DNA of 64,000 bases, from the NCBI GenBank assembly GCA_031213475.1, contig JARUPZ010000025.1, positions 6,211,676 to 6,275,675 on the forward strand. Direction: 5' to 3'. How positions within the stretch are numbered: the first letter of the stretch is position 1; every line of letters begins with the position of its first letter. The position numbers and the translations under genes were made by a program. The notes beneath the pieces were generated by a model. The model saw nothing but the letters and a program-made list of their open reading frames with translations, was not told the DNA's origin and searched no databases. Shown here piece by piece: positions 24,301 to 34,109 of this stretch. Origin of the DNA: Nereocystis luetkeana (taxonomy: Eukaryota; Sar; Phaeophyceae; Laminariales; Laminariaceae).

Positions 24301-25542
24301 GAAAATAATAACCTAACTTGCTTGAGCGCTGCGCTTTGTTGCCTGCGGACGTACGGAATGCTCCGTGTCAGATATTCCGGAGTATGTTTATGTACAGATA
24401 CCCGCATGGTACTTATGGCACAATGTGAAGCCAACTGTTGTAACGTACAGACAATGTCGGCGGCAGTAGCCCCATACATCAGTACAGTCCCCCCCCCCGA
24501 CACACCCAAGATTGATGGGACCACCCACCTCTTTCTGCAATAAAGTCACCACACATCAGAGACAGCCCCTACCCCCCTGCAATACTACCATCACACACAC
24601 CCCTCCCACAGTAAAGCCACCATACTGCAAAGACAGCTCCCTCCTCTCTGAAATACTGCCACCATCCCCCCCCCCCCCTTTCCGCGAAAAAAACGAAATA
24701 CTACAGAGAAATCCTCCTCCGATAAGGGACCCCCCCCCCCCCCCCCCCCCTTTCCGCAATAAAGTCACCATACACCAGACTGCCCCCACCCCCCCTCTCC
24801 TCCATGCAATACTATCACCAAACATCAAACACGGAACCCCCCCCCCCACTCCCCCCCCCCCCTCCACAGTAAAATCCCCAAACCTAAGAGACAGCCCCCC
24901 CTCCCTGCAACACCATCACCACACTAGACGTCAGGGCGAAATAGTAATAGTTACGAGCAACGGCTACAAACACAAAAACTGCAACGACATCAGATACAGG
25001 ACCCCCCCCCCTCTCCCTGCAACACCATCACCACACTAGACGTCAGGGTGAAATAGTAATAGTTACAAGCAACGGTTACAAACACAAAAACTGCAACGAC
25101 ATCAGATACAGGACCCCTACCCCCCCCCCCCTCCCTTCTGCCCCCCACCCCTACCCTCGTCTCACCTCGCAGCGGCTCTCTCAAGCGCTCCGTACCACCA
25201 GTGAAATACGGGTCCGTTCAAAACAAGTCCAAATAACGCGAACGCCGCCTAGCCTCCTCACGAGCCCCGGCGAGCCCCCGCCCCCCCCCCGCCCCCCCCC
25301 CCCCCACGGCCACCGCCTCCGCCCCCGCCCTGCCCCCAACCCCAGCCTTCACCACCACCGCCGACCCCCGCGCGCCGACATAAGCCGCTGATGATGGTGA
25401 TGACGGCATCAAGGGGGGAGGGGAAGAGGAGGAGGAGGAGGAGGAGGAGGAGGAGGAAGAGGAGGAGGCTTTTATGGCTGACCCTAGGAACTGCCCTACA
25501 GAAGAAATGACAGCCGCGGTGATGGATTTCGTCATGAGCGGT
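21366..25542 (-). CDS. Mpv17/PMP22-family membrane protein, five exons (5' partial)
   Basis: Exons on the minus strand are 25542-25353 (PLMTKSITAAVISSVGQFLG, then a Ser run), 25248-25166 (LFGLVLNGPVFHWWYGALER), 24191-23996 (AFKLAMDRLLLTPPYL to GALVTNWK), 23012-22949 (VWTVAQLFNFKVVPLEYRPV) and 21421-21366 (NIVACWWNIYLSLLDKK, stop). Phases join correctly at each junction, with donors GAG|GTGAGA, AAG|GTGCGT and G|GTAAGT. The motifs P..TKS.TA, GP..H.WY..L, D...LTP, NW..W...Q..NF..VP..YR and WN.YLS follow the order of the Mpv17/PMP22 family. These are small multi-pass proteins of mitochondrial, peroxisomal or plastid membranes linked to small-molecule permeability. The Ser-rich insert after the first helix is unusual. 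The 104-base intron at 25249-25352 is G-rich and lacks a pyrimidine tract, so the junction there is the weakest. The first exon, with the start codon, was not found. Confidence 0.88.
22217..22760 (+). repeat. Poly-C-ended 540-bp family, near full length
   Basis: It starts GATAGGTTGGGTTGGCG after a poly-C run and ends CTTTCGAGTAC before C-rich sequence. The ends look weakly inverted (ACTTGATAGG against ACTCGATAGG in sister copies). It lies in the last intron of the Mpv17-family gene and has no coding frame. Confidence 0.85.
23334..23445 (+). repeat. GATC-family core copy
   Basis: GGATCATCTAGATCC, then TGTGTAGGATCTGTATGG and CCAACTTAGGAAAC match the family core. It lies inside an Mpv17-gene intron. 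Confidence 0.7.
23445..23990 (+). repeat. ATCCCATCCCACAC minisatellite in an intron
   Basis: Imperfect units of about 20 bp (AAATCCCATCCCACACACCC) fill most of the 983-base Mpv17-gene intron. The minus-strand Trp/Gly-rich frames are artefacts of the repeat. Confidence 0.93.
24540..24930 (+). repeat. C-rich minisatellite, CAATAAAGTCACCA units
   Basis: Imperfect units pair TGCAATACTACCATCACAC or CAATAAAGTCACCA with poly-C stretches. The array is inside the Mpv17-gene intron. Confidence 0.85.
24905..25130 (+). repeat. Tandem pair of 112-bp units
   Basis: CTGCAACACCATCACCACAC at 24905 recurs at 25017, with only a few differences through to GACATCAGATACAGGACC. Confidence 0.93.
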
Positions 25543-25544
25543 CT

Positions 25545-25815
25545 GGCCGGGGTGGGGTGGGGGATGGGGAGTGGGGTGAGGGTGGGTTGGGCGTGGGAAT
25601 TGGGCGGGGATGGAAGGTTGTGGGGGGGGGGGGGACGGGGGGGGGGGCGGAGGGGGGGGGGCGGGGAGAAGTGGGTTGGGGGGGTGGGGGGGGTTGGGGG
25701 TGGGATGGTAGTGACGAGGTGGAGGCCGTGGGAGGTGTCGTGGGAGTTAGGGGGTAGGTGGGGGGTGGGGGGGGGGTGATGAGGGGGGGGGGGGGGGGGG
25801 GAGGAAGAGGGGGAG
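25545..25815. other. 270-base homopyrimidine-rich intron tract (minus strand)
   Basis: On the minus strand this is almost pure C with some T and A, leading directly to the CCGGCCAG acceptor of the 25542 exon. It therefore acts as, or contains, that intron's polypyrimidine tract. On the plus strand it is poly-G. Confidence 0.75.
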
Positions 25816-26492
25816 GATGGTGTTTGGCAATGATGACCATGGCGGTTGTGGCGATGATGCGGATGGCGACGATGGGCCGTCACGACGAGATGACCCCAGA
25901 GACGAGGTTGGTGGTGTTGATGGTGATAATGACGACGACGAGCCAGAAGGTCGACGCCAGGACCCGAAAGCGCACGCACACCAAGGAAGCACAAACAAAA
26001 ACAAGGAGGAAAGAAACAACAAGACTTGGAAAAAAAAATGAATCAACAAACATTAACATCTCCGCAACGAGTGGGCGGTCTGGCCATCAGCAAAAAACAC
26101 TACAGCAGGTAAGAACAGAACGCTCAAGAATACATTGAGTAAGAGAATCCGGGAACCGTAATTCGCGTAAATGTGTATTATTAATAGTAGCAGTGAAATC
26201 GTACGAAAACGATATTCGTTGACGCTAAGAGCCAACATATGCAGAGGTATCTACAAGGTATATCACGGTGATATGTGGATGGTGTAGTTGGAACAAGCAC
26301 TATATATACATCGTCAGATGGAAATTAAAAAGAATGAAATGTGATGATGCTTATCTTATTGTGATGTTCGGTTGAAATCTGAAAAAAAAAAAAATCGAAC
26401 CAGTGAGATAGAAAAAAAAGGCTCAAAAATCTTATTATAGGATTAATGCAGGTCCTGATGGCCACAGTGCAGGCAGTACCGACCGCCGATTT

Positions 26493-26591
26493 CGGGGGAC
26501 CGTAGTTAACAGGACCAAATATTGTTCGTAAAAATTGGTGAATATGAAGGTTTTAGTGTGTACCATAGGTCCTATTTACTATGGCCCCCCG
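26493..26591. mobile_element. GGGGGACC-family MITE, copy 4
   Basis: Left CGGGGGACCGTAGTTAACAGG, right TATTTACTATGGCCCCCCG. The flanking TA is mutated on both sides. Confidence 0.9.
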
Positions 26592-26599
26592 CAAAAGTA

Positions 26600-27050
26600 A
26601 GAAAGGGGAGAGCTTGCCGACACTACTAATAGAAAGAGCGTGTTGCCGCACTATCTTTGGTACCCCCGCTCCCGAATTTATTTACTTTTGTAGAGCTGCG
26701 CCAACGATGTGTGCGTTGCCCTGCCGCTCCCCGGTGTACTGCTTACACGGTAGTACTGAAGGCTGGGCGCTTTCATTTTATTCACTTTTTCCTTGGGTTA
26801 TTTTTCTCTTTCCGATTGTTTTCACTCCCTTTCGAACGTAATTGGGCTTTGATGGTGTATCTGGCGCTTTGTCGTACCCAGTACGGTGGCATGGCATTAC
26901 ATTGTCCACTCCCCTCTCTTACTGCGTCACAATGCAGTCTATCTGCGTCGTAGCTTTTTTGTGTCCACGAGAGCTTGTACGTCTCTGCAGTGGGGGCCCC
27001 GACTTAAGAGAGGTGTTGGCGCGGACCGAAAACGCCTACGTACCTGGAAC
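26600..27050. other. No gene supported; open frames only
   Basis: Plus-strand frames here overlap one another and are rich in Cys, Phe and Ser. No splice-bounded exon or domain was seen. Confidence 0.35.
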
Positions 27051-27059
27051 TCTCTTCAC

Positions 27060-27140
27060 CCTCTTAGGACTGCAGTCCTGTCGTGGGGACAAGCCCCTTG
27101 GAATTTGAGGCGTTTGTCCCCAAAACGGGGCATCAGTACT
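27060..27140. mobile_element. GGACTGCAG-family MITE, copy 2
   Basis: Left TTAGGACTGCAGTCC, inner GGGGACAAGC and TTTGTCCCCAAAACGGGG. The right end is degraded. Confidence 0.8.
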
Positions 27141-27207
27141 AAAAACGTTATCTCTCTTATTAACAGCAGCAGCAACAGGGGGAAACGTATTGCTTACCCT
27201 TCCATTG

Positions 27208-27306
27208 CGGGGGGCCGTAGTAAACAGGACCTACTATTGTTAATAAAAATAGCGATATATACAGGTGTTTGTGTGTACCGTAGGTCCTATTTAATATGGC
27301 CCCCCG
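27208..27306. mobile_element. GGGGGACC-family MITE, copy 5
   Basis: Left CGGGGGGCCGTAGTAAACAGG, right TATTTAATATGGCCCCCCG. Confidence 0.92.
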
Positions 27307-27423
27307 TAATACCTCTGGTCAGAAAGAGTATGGTCAAAAGTTGCAATTACGGTGGGCACCCTGACTTAAGAGAGGTGTTATTAATAGTACAGAACGAAAA
27401 CGCATACTCTCTCAATTCACCCT

Positions 27424-27490
27424 TTTAGGACTGCAGTCCTGTTTTTCGGGACGACAAACTATTCGGACTGTGAGGGGATGTCTAGTAGTA
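27424..27490. mobile_element. GGACTGCAG-family MITE, copy 3 (partial)
   Basis: Left half only: TTAGGACTGCAGTCCTG, then a diverged GGGACGACAAACTA, ending where another MITE begins. Confidence 0.65.
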
Positions 27491-27494
27491 GTAT

Positions 27495-27597
27495 TACGGG
27501 GGCCCATAGTTAATAGGACCCAATATTGTTAGTAAAAATGGTTCAATATACAGGCCTTTATGTATACCAAAGGTTCCATCAACTATGGTCCCACGTA
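27495..27597. mobile_element. GGGGGACC-family MITE, copy 6
   Basis: TACGGGGGCCCATAGTTAAT on the left, AACTATGGTCCCACGTA on the right. Confidence 0.92.
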
Positions 27598-27755
27598 ATA
27601 AAAGAGTAAGGGAACGCTCTCTCTCTCTCTCTCTCTCTCTCTTGTCCACAGCAATGGTGGGAGATATGTTGCTTACCCACCTGCCTTTGGTCGGAAAGAA
27701 AAAAGCTCGTAAAAAAAAATCACTTCAAGGATACAGTGAGGGACCCTGGCTAGCA

Positions 27756-27843
27756 CCTTCAGGACCGCAGTCCCGTTTGGGGGACAAAGTAGTCTAATTC
27801 TAGGTGGTTTGTCTCCCGAACGGGACTGCGGTTCTAAAAGGTG
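27756..27843. mobile_element. GGACTGCAG-family MITE, copy 4
   Basis: A well-preserved palindrome: AGGACCGCAGTCCCGTTTG on the left, CGGGACTGCGGTTCTAAAAG on the right. About 88 bp. Confidence 0.9.
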
Positions 27844-27884
27844 TTGGTACAGACCGAAAACGCCCACTCTCTCAGTGAATGAAC

Positions 27885-27995
27885 CCTTGGAGGACTGCAG
27901 TCCTGTTTTTTTTTTGGGGGGGGAGGGCAGGAACTACTTTGGATTGAGTGATCTTCCCCCCGAAAACACGGGGCGACTGCACTGCAGTACCGTTA
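27885..27995. mobile_element. GGACTGCAG-family MITE, copy 5
   Basis: Left AGGACTGCAGTCCTG is followed by a T/G expansion. The right end GACTGCACTGCAGTACC carries a small insertion. Confidence 0.75.
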
Positions 27996-28545
27996 AAAGG
28001 GCCAACTACCGTTCTATCTTGCCCACGGCAGCGGTGGGAAATACATTGCTCATAGTGTACCGGGTAGGCGGGCCAAGCCGATTCGACCTCTCTCAACCGT
28101 CTCCTAGCTTTTTACCCTCGTGGGACTTCAGGATGGGAAAAAGCTGACGGGCACGAGGGGTCGATTGCAGCAACGAACGGTCGCTGCGTGATTGGTATAC
28201 AGTGACGATTAGAAAAAATGGCGTCCTCTTGTCACGATGTGAATAAGCCGCCCGGCACGGGAGTGCGCAAGCAAGCGCGATTCCCACCCGTAACTGCCTG
28301 CTGGGCTCTCACGCTGCTGCTGGTGCTGCTGCTCACAGAGGGTTGGCCGATAACGCCAAAAGTTGTCGTTGTCTCAGTAGCTATGATATGAAGGGGGGGT
28401 TCCAAAGGCGATAGGCCGGGGTACACCCGATGTTCTCCTGTCGTAGGTCGGGTCCAGTGTAGACCAAAAAAAGTTACCGCAGCTGTTCTTTATGGCGAAA
28501 ACATCTCTCGTCGACGGGGCGTCCTGAAGGGCGCTGAGGAACTAC

Positions 28546-28646
28546 TACGGGGCCATAGTAAAAAGGACCTACGGTACACACAAAAACCTATATATTTCCC
28601 TATTTCTACAAACAAAATTTGGTCCTATTTACTATGGTCCCCCGTA
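28546..28646. mobile_element. GGGGGACC-family MITE, copy 7
   Basis: TACGGGGCCATAGTAAAAAGG on the left, TTTACTATGGTCCCCCGTA on the right. Confidence 0.92.
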
Positions 28647-29139
28647 ATAGTACCCAAAGTCACCGGGAATGACATAGGAGGTTTTTCACAAGAAAATTAT
28701 TTTTTCCACCTCGGCGATGATGTCATTGGTCATCCGGATTATATATACGAAGTACCAAGTATATATACTTGAGCTTCTGAGTGTGTGGGATAGAGAGCTC
28801 CTATACCATATATATTTAGGAGCGATGGGTTGTCGTATTTTCATCAGCTTTTGGGTGTGTGCGATAGAGAGCTCCTACAATGCAGTCAAGCGAGGGGCCT
28901 AAAAAAACAATTAGGAGCTACCCCTGCATGACAAGCACGCTCACACCGCAACCACGTGGCCAGAGACAGACCAGCCCGCGGCAGGGGGGCGGGCGCCCGC
29001 CCCCCAATATGTTCCCGATTTTTCTATTCTCCCGGAAGCGTGTGTTGTTGCCGAGTCTCTCAAGGGACCCACCCTCCCTTACGGCATGCCTTACCGGAGA
29101 TCCGGTAGTGCGCTCACGTGCAGACCGATCGCATCTTAC

Positions 29140-29172
29140 CTCTCCGCCATTGAACGCTGGTACATCGCCCAT
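29140..29172 (-). CDS. Possible first exon, 11 codons
   Basis: On the minus strand CACCATGG gives a good start context. It is followed by MGDVPAFNGGE and then a consensus GAG|GTAAGA donor in phase 0. The upstream minus sequence is purine-rich, as the complement of the C/T-rich block at 29180-29400. The downstream exon was not identified. Confidence 0.33.
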
Positions 29173-29179
29173 GGTGATT

Positions 29180-29400
29180 GCCGCTCGCCCCGCCCCCCTT
29201 TTCCCGCTGCTGCTCCTCCCACTCCTCTCCCCTTTCGCGCAGCATCTCTAGCCCCTTCCTCCTGCCCCCCCCCTCCTCCCCCCTTACCTCCACCTCCGCC
29301 CCCCCCCCCCCCCTGCCCATCCCCCCGCTTCTCCTCCTTCCTTCGTTATCCCCCGCCCTTCAGCCACCGCCGACAACTCCTGCCACCCCCGCCGAATAAA
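29180..29400 (+). other. C/T-rich low-complexity block
   Basis: A pyrimidine tract with poly-C runs. It could be a 5' leader or promoter element of the minus-strand candidate exon, or an intron tract. Pro/Ser frames over it are artefacts. Confidence 0.4.
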
Positions 29401-29740
29401 AAAAAAACACGCCGCACGAGAGAGGACCGCGGTCAGCATCACGTTAGGTTTAGGCTTTAACCAAAGGGTACACGAACCGGAAAAAAAAAAATGCCACGCC
29501 AATTGCTTTTCGAGTTCCAGATAGGGGGGGTATACAAAAATCAAGTTGGGGAAAAAAACAGTTCTGACAAAAATTCCAACCCGCTGTTAGATACCATGGT
29601 AGTGAATTTTCACATCCGGCATGGTGGCGGGCGTGGCTGCGTTTCCTCGTTTTTTTCGTGTATATAGCTCTGCTTTGACCCATTCCCACTTCTTCCCCCC
29701 CCCCTTTGAGTTCAGGAGTTGGGCGAAAGTAGCATATAAA

Positions 29741-30965
29741 TAGTTTCCGTTCCCCTCGCTGCCTCGGCATGGAAATCTGCGAGGCATGCCCTATCAGGCT
29801 AATAGCGAGTGGGGTAGGTATTTCTGGCGGGTGTAAGGCCGGACTCACCCTCAAGGAGTGATACCTTCTTGCTGCTGCCTGTGGCCGCGAGGCTCAGGTG
29901 GCAGTAGAGTTGGGTCGTACGGGGTGCGTCAGGCACGGAGACCTACGATTCGCGCGTCTTTTTTTGGCAGCTGCGGCAGAGCAGCAATGCTCAATCGGGG
30001 TGTCCGTGCGCGGAGGCAGGCGCCACCACAGGCCACACTACGGCACAGTCTATTGCGCCGGTAGGAGGCTGGGTTCGACGACGAGGGAGGAGGGAGACTG
30101 AGCGTCGACGTGCGGGGAAGAGACGGATTGACCTCCCCCCGCGCTAGAATTCTTATTTTTCAGATCAGAACCGCAAGTGCGAGGAGCATTTTGCTTTTCA
30201 GGATGACGGAGAAAGGGAATCGACTGGAAGGGAATGGCAACGGGTGCACGCGCAAAGGAGCGGGTGGATTGGGCCAAGGCGATGAGGCGGCCATGAAGAG
30301 CGGCAGGAAGACGGTGCACGGAGACCCATGATCTGTGCGCACACTATCATCACGAGAGAAGCAGTCATAGTTTGTTTTTTCCTGGTATTGTTTTTCACGA
30401 GGCAGAACAGTATCTACCGGTACTCGTCACTGGTCTTTGTAGTTTAACGAGTTGTATACCCTTCATGGGGAATAACCTACGCAATTATCAGGGACGTGGT
30501 ATCATATATGTGCTGCACCTTTTTGTGTCAGACAGTCCTGGAAGAGATGACGATCGTTGATATTCGTGTGGTAGTAAGGTTCGATTGCTCCTTTTTTCAC
30601 TGCATATCCGCGAGTCTTCACTCCGACAGCACTCCAGATAGCAGGCAGGTGTGTTCCTCTTTCGCGTTCACGACTACCGTGCGTTTCGTACGGTGCAGGC
30701 AGCACTTCAGACAGCATCCGCTGTAGTCAGCAGCCACGAGTTGGTTAGTGGTGGGAACGGGGGTACTCTTCTATGTTATAGTTGAGAGGATATACCCGCG
30801 GCCATGTTAGTTCAGTTTGCACATTGGTTTTAGCTCGTATGCGCTTTCTTCGTCTCGTGTATTTTAAGGCAACCGAATTTTCGATTTTTTTTGTTTTTCG
30901 GATCTTCCTAGGGCTCCAGCACCTTTGTGTGACCACGGACTCCTTCGTCAGAGAGTTAATGTGAG

Positions 30966-31004
<39 letters not shown>

Positions 31005-31006
31005 AA
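29741..31006 (+). repeat. Repeat B, copy 1, with CAA-repeat tail
   Basis: It matches 49396-50640 over about 1.2 kb: GCGAGGCATGCC, GCGAGTGGGGTAGGTATTT, GTGGCCGCGAGGCTCAGG, a shared CAG acceptor-like site followed by ATCAGA.CCGCAAGT, and a shared end with TGTGA.CACGGACTCCTT. The right end runs into a CAA array (30964-31003), like a retroelement tail. Internal frames (ARAKERV.WA) look like remnants of a coding sequence. The element class is not known. Confidence 0.75.
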
Positions 31007-31052
31007 TACATAATATGTTGGGGGAAAAAGTCTCCCCCCCCCCCTCCCCCCC

Positions 31053-31155
31053 TGGTCGGTGAAAACCCGACGTGCTCCGTCCCGGCATTGTAGGTATGCG
31101 AGGGTCTACGGTCATACGACTACGGCCATGCATGATATTGTGAGTACACCCCTCC
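31053..31155 (+). repeat. Poly-C-ended 540-bp family, 3' part
   Basis: CTGGTCGGTGAAAACCCGAC to ACGACTACGGCCATGCATG, entered abruptly after a poly-C run. Confidence 0.88.
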
Positions 31156-31224
31156 ACAGACAGTCTATCGGAGTTTTCTTCAAAGTCTGCGTAACGTGCA
31201 GCATTCCACTTTCGGGCTATAGAT

Positions 31225-31305
31225 CACGCGACGCTGTTGCTGTTGCTGTTGTTGTTGCTGTTGTTGTTGCTGATGTTGCTGTTGTTGTTGTTGCTCTCAC
31301 ATGAG
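31225..31305 (+). repeat. TTG/CTG microsatellite
   Basis: GTTGCTGTTGTTGTTGCTG units over about 75 bp. Confidence 0.9.
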
Positions 31306-31483
31306 TTTTTTTTAATTGCCACAGTGAGGTCTGTGCTCACAGGGTCAACACATATACATGTCGCGGTCTCGTTGCAAGGCGTGACTAGGCGCTTGGGGTC
31401 GCCTTCTAGCCGTACTCGCCTAGTAGCTGAATCGTACCGATGTAAAGCGACACGCCTCAAGGCCACGGAAGATCTCATAAGAA

Positions 31484-31600
31484 ATGCCTGCCTGGTAGGT
31501 AAAAACCCTACATGCTCCGTCCCGGCATTGTAGGGAGGGATGCGAGGGGTCTATGGTCATACGATTACGGACATGCATGAGATCGAGTACATAGAACTAC
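31484..31600 (+). repeat. Poly-C-ended 540-bp family, 3' part
   Basis: CTGCCTGGTAGGTAAAAACC to GCATGAGATCGAGTACATAG. Its poly-C end is missing. Confidence 0.85.
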
Positions 31601-31683
31601 ATACTTAGATCACAACCCCAGAGCGTGCTCGGTTGGTACATCCCTGGCCTCTCAGAGCTCCCACTTCTAAACCGCCTCCTTTC

Positions 31684-32900
31684 ATTACTTGCCGGACCTT
31701 TCCAGCAGTTCTTTGTTTTCTCGGTCCTCTTTTTTCTTCTTCCGTTTCGTTTGTGTGAGTGTACTCCGAGCACGGCATCGCGGGAGCACCCGGCACCGTC
31801 GCGGGTGTCAGCGGGTGCTGGCGGGTAGAGGGGGGGTTGCAAGGAGCGCGGTCGCCGCTTTCGTGCCTAGGCGTCGCGTGTGCCTGGAGACACGAGGGAT
31901 GCATGAACGGGCGTTGTCTGGCTTCCATTTACGATTGTTGATAGAGTATGTACTAGTGATAAGGGACGTTCGGGACTGCAAGATAATATTCAAGCGGTGC
32001 TTATTTTTGCGACCACGCTGAAGTTGAAAGAGGAAGGTGTGCAGTTTGAACACCAACGTTATCGAGCTGGCGAACGACGGCCACGGTGAGCACCGGGCTT
32101 CACGCGAGGCGGGCGACGGGGCTGATTGTGGCAGAGAGTGATGAAAGTTTTACCCGGACCGAATCGGTGGCGAGGTGGTCGCGAGAGGGGCGGGAGGCGT
32201 ACGAGGCTGAGAGAGAAGCTCCGCTGTGCGATTTTTTTCTTTTCTTCTTTTGGACCGGGTGCAATGTGTTCCAATCATGCAGTTTTTATTACTTGCCGGA
32301 CCTTTCCAGCAGTTCTCTCCATTTCTCTTGGCACGTCCTTTCTTCCTTTTTTCTTCTTCCGTTTCGTGTGCGTGCGTGTACTCCGAGCACGGCATCGCAG
32401 GAGCACCTGGCACCGTCGCGGGTGTCAGCGGGTGCTGGCGGGTAGAGGGGGGGTTGCAAGGAGCGCGGTCGCCGCTTTCGTACCTAGGCGTCGCGTGTGC
32501 CTGGAGACACGAGGGATGCATGAACGGGCTTTGTGTGGCTTCCATTTTTTATTGTTGATAGAGCATGTACGAGTTATAAGGCACGTTCGGGACTGCAAGA
32601 TAATATTCAAGCGGTGCTTATTTTTGCGACCACGCTGAAGTTGAAAGAGGGAGGTGTGCAGTTTGAACACCAACGTTATCGAGCTGGCGAACGACGGCCA
32701 CGGTGAGCACCGGGCTTCACGCGAGGCGGGCGACGGGGCTGATTGTGGCAGAGAGTGATAAAAGCTTTACCCGGACCGAATCGGTGGCGAGGTGGTCGCG
32801 AGAGGAGCGGGCGGCGTACGAGGCTGAGAGAGAAGCTCTTCTGTGCGATTTTTTTCTTTTCTTCTTTTTGACCGGGTGTGAGGTGTTCCAATCAGGCAGA
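31684..32900 (+). repeat. Direct tandem duplication, two units of about 0.6 kb
   Basis: ATTACTTGCCGGACC at 31684 recurs at 32288. GTACTCCGAGCACGGCATCG at 31761 recurs at 32378 (offset 617). GGCTTCACGCGAGGCGGG near 32097 recurs 617 bases on. Identity is roughly 95% by eye. A frame containing ATGLIVAESD and RTESVARWSRE is open in both units. The few differences in it mostly change amino acids, so it may not be coding. No gene is named. Confidence 0.93.
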
Positions 32901-33224
32901 AAAGCATTACATGAGAGGGGACGGGGATTTCTTTCCTTTCCGAGTTTTGCTGCTGTGCCGTGCTGTGCTTTCGCTTTCTTCGTACATACGAGTAAAGAAC
33001 ATAGAGCATATCGAAAGAAGAAAATAAGTACAGACAGCAGTAGTATCCTACCTGGGGGTATGTACGTACGTACGACATCCGCGACGCAAAGCGTATGTGC
33101 ATCCAAGCTGGCGTCGGAGCTGCTTTTTCCTGAAGCATGGCAGCGGGACTCTCGGCATTATCAAGTCGCCGGTTTGCAATTACGACCTAAACTCAATCGT
33201 GGACCTCTGTCACTTCGCATAATT

Positions 33225-33690
33225 TGATGTACTTTTTTCCTTCCTGAGCGAGCGTAGCGGCCGGCGTAGGCCGCCCGCGGAGCGAAGCGCCTTGTATCTC
33301 CTATCGAGTACCCCCTCCCCCCCCATCCCCGGGTTTCCGGGCGACTCTATCCTCTGGATGTTCGGTCGGAACGTGAAATCCAGTCACGATTTTGACACGC
33401 CGTGTTCGGACCTCCGGCTGATTCGTGCTTGAGCAATGAGGGAATTCATACAGCCTTGGCATATAGAGCACAGCAGCTCCCGATTCTATTCAGATTGGCC
33501 GAGTGGGCTCTTTCAACAGGGGCCTACACCCGCCTCAATTCCGAGGTTGGTCGAGTGGTCGATTAATGGTCGAGATTTGGGGTACGCAAAATGAGCAAAG
33601 CGCCCAGCCCCACCTGAACGTTGACACTTCACTTGCAGACGGCTACAGCTCCTCACAAGCAACCATAGTCCGCGAAACGTAGGCGCACCC
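33225..33690. other. No gene seen
   Basis: A short GC-rich hairpin (CGGCCGGCGTAGGCCG) near 33260 is followed by a short remnant of the poly-C-ended family (TATCTCCTATCGAGTAC, 33296-33325). Confidence 0.5.
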
Positions 33691-33787
33691 TTGACCCTCT
33701 TAGGACTGCAGTCTCGTTCGGGGACAAATTACTTGAGGGATTTGAGTGGTTCGTCCCAAAAACGGGACTGTAGCCCTGAAACGGTGA
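33690..33787. mobile_element. GGACTGCAG-family MITE, copy 6
   Basis: TTAGGACTGCAGTCTCGTTC on the left, GTCCCAAAAACGGGACTG on the right. Confidence 0.88.
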
Positions 33788-33998
33788 ATGGGGGGTGAGG
33801 GGGTATTGGGTGGGCCAGGCAGCAGCCGCGGAGACGACCAGAAACGACTCACGAGGTGTTTTCGTGAACTCGAAGTTGCGAGCCGGCAGCACAAAAACCC
33901 GCGAACAAAGACTGCAGACTGTTGCGTGTTCGCGTACAACAGCTAGATCACCGGTAAAAACATGGCTGGCTTTCACCGAACGCTTGCTGGTCTCCTCT

Positions 33999-34100
33999 TA
34001 CGGGGGACCATTCTAAATAGGACCAAGTATTGTGAGTAATAACAGGGAAATATATAGGTGTATGCGTGTACCGTCGGTCCTATTCCATATGATCCCCCGA
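33999..34100. mobile_element. GGGGGACC-family MITE, copy 8
   Basis: TACGGGGGACCATTCTAAAT on the left; the right end TCCATATGATCCCCCG is slightly diverged. Confidence 0.9.
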
Positions 34101-34109
34101 AATAGCGGG

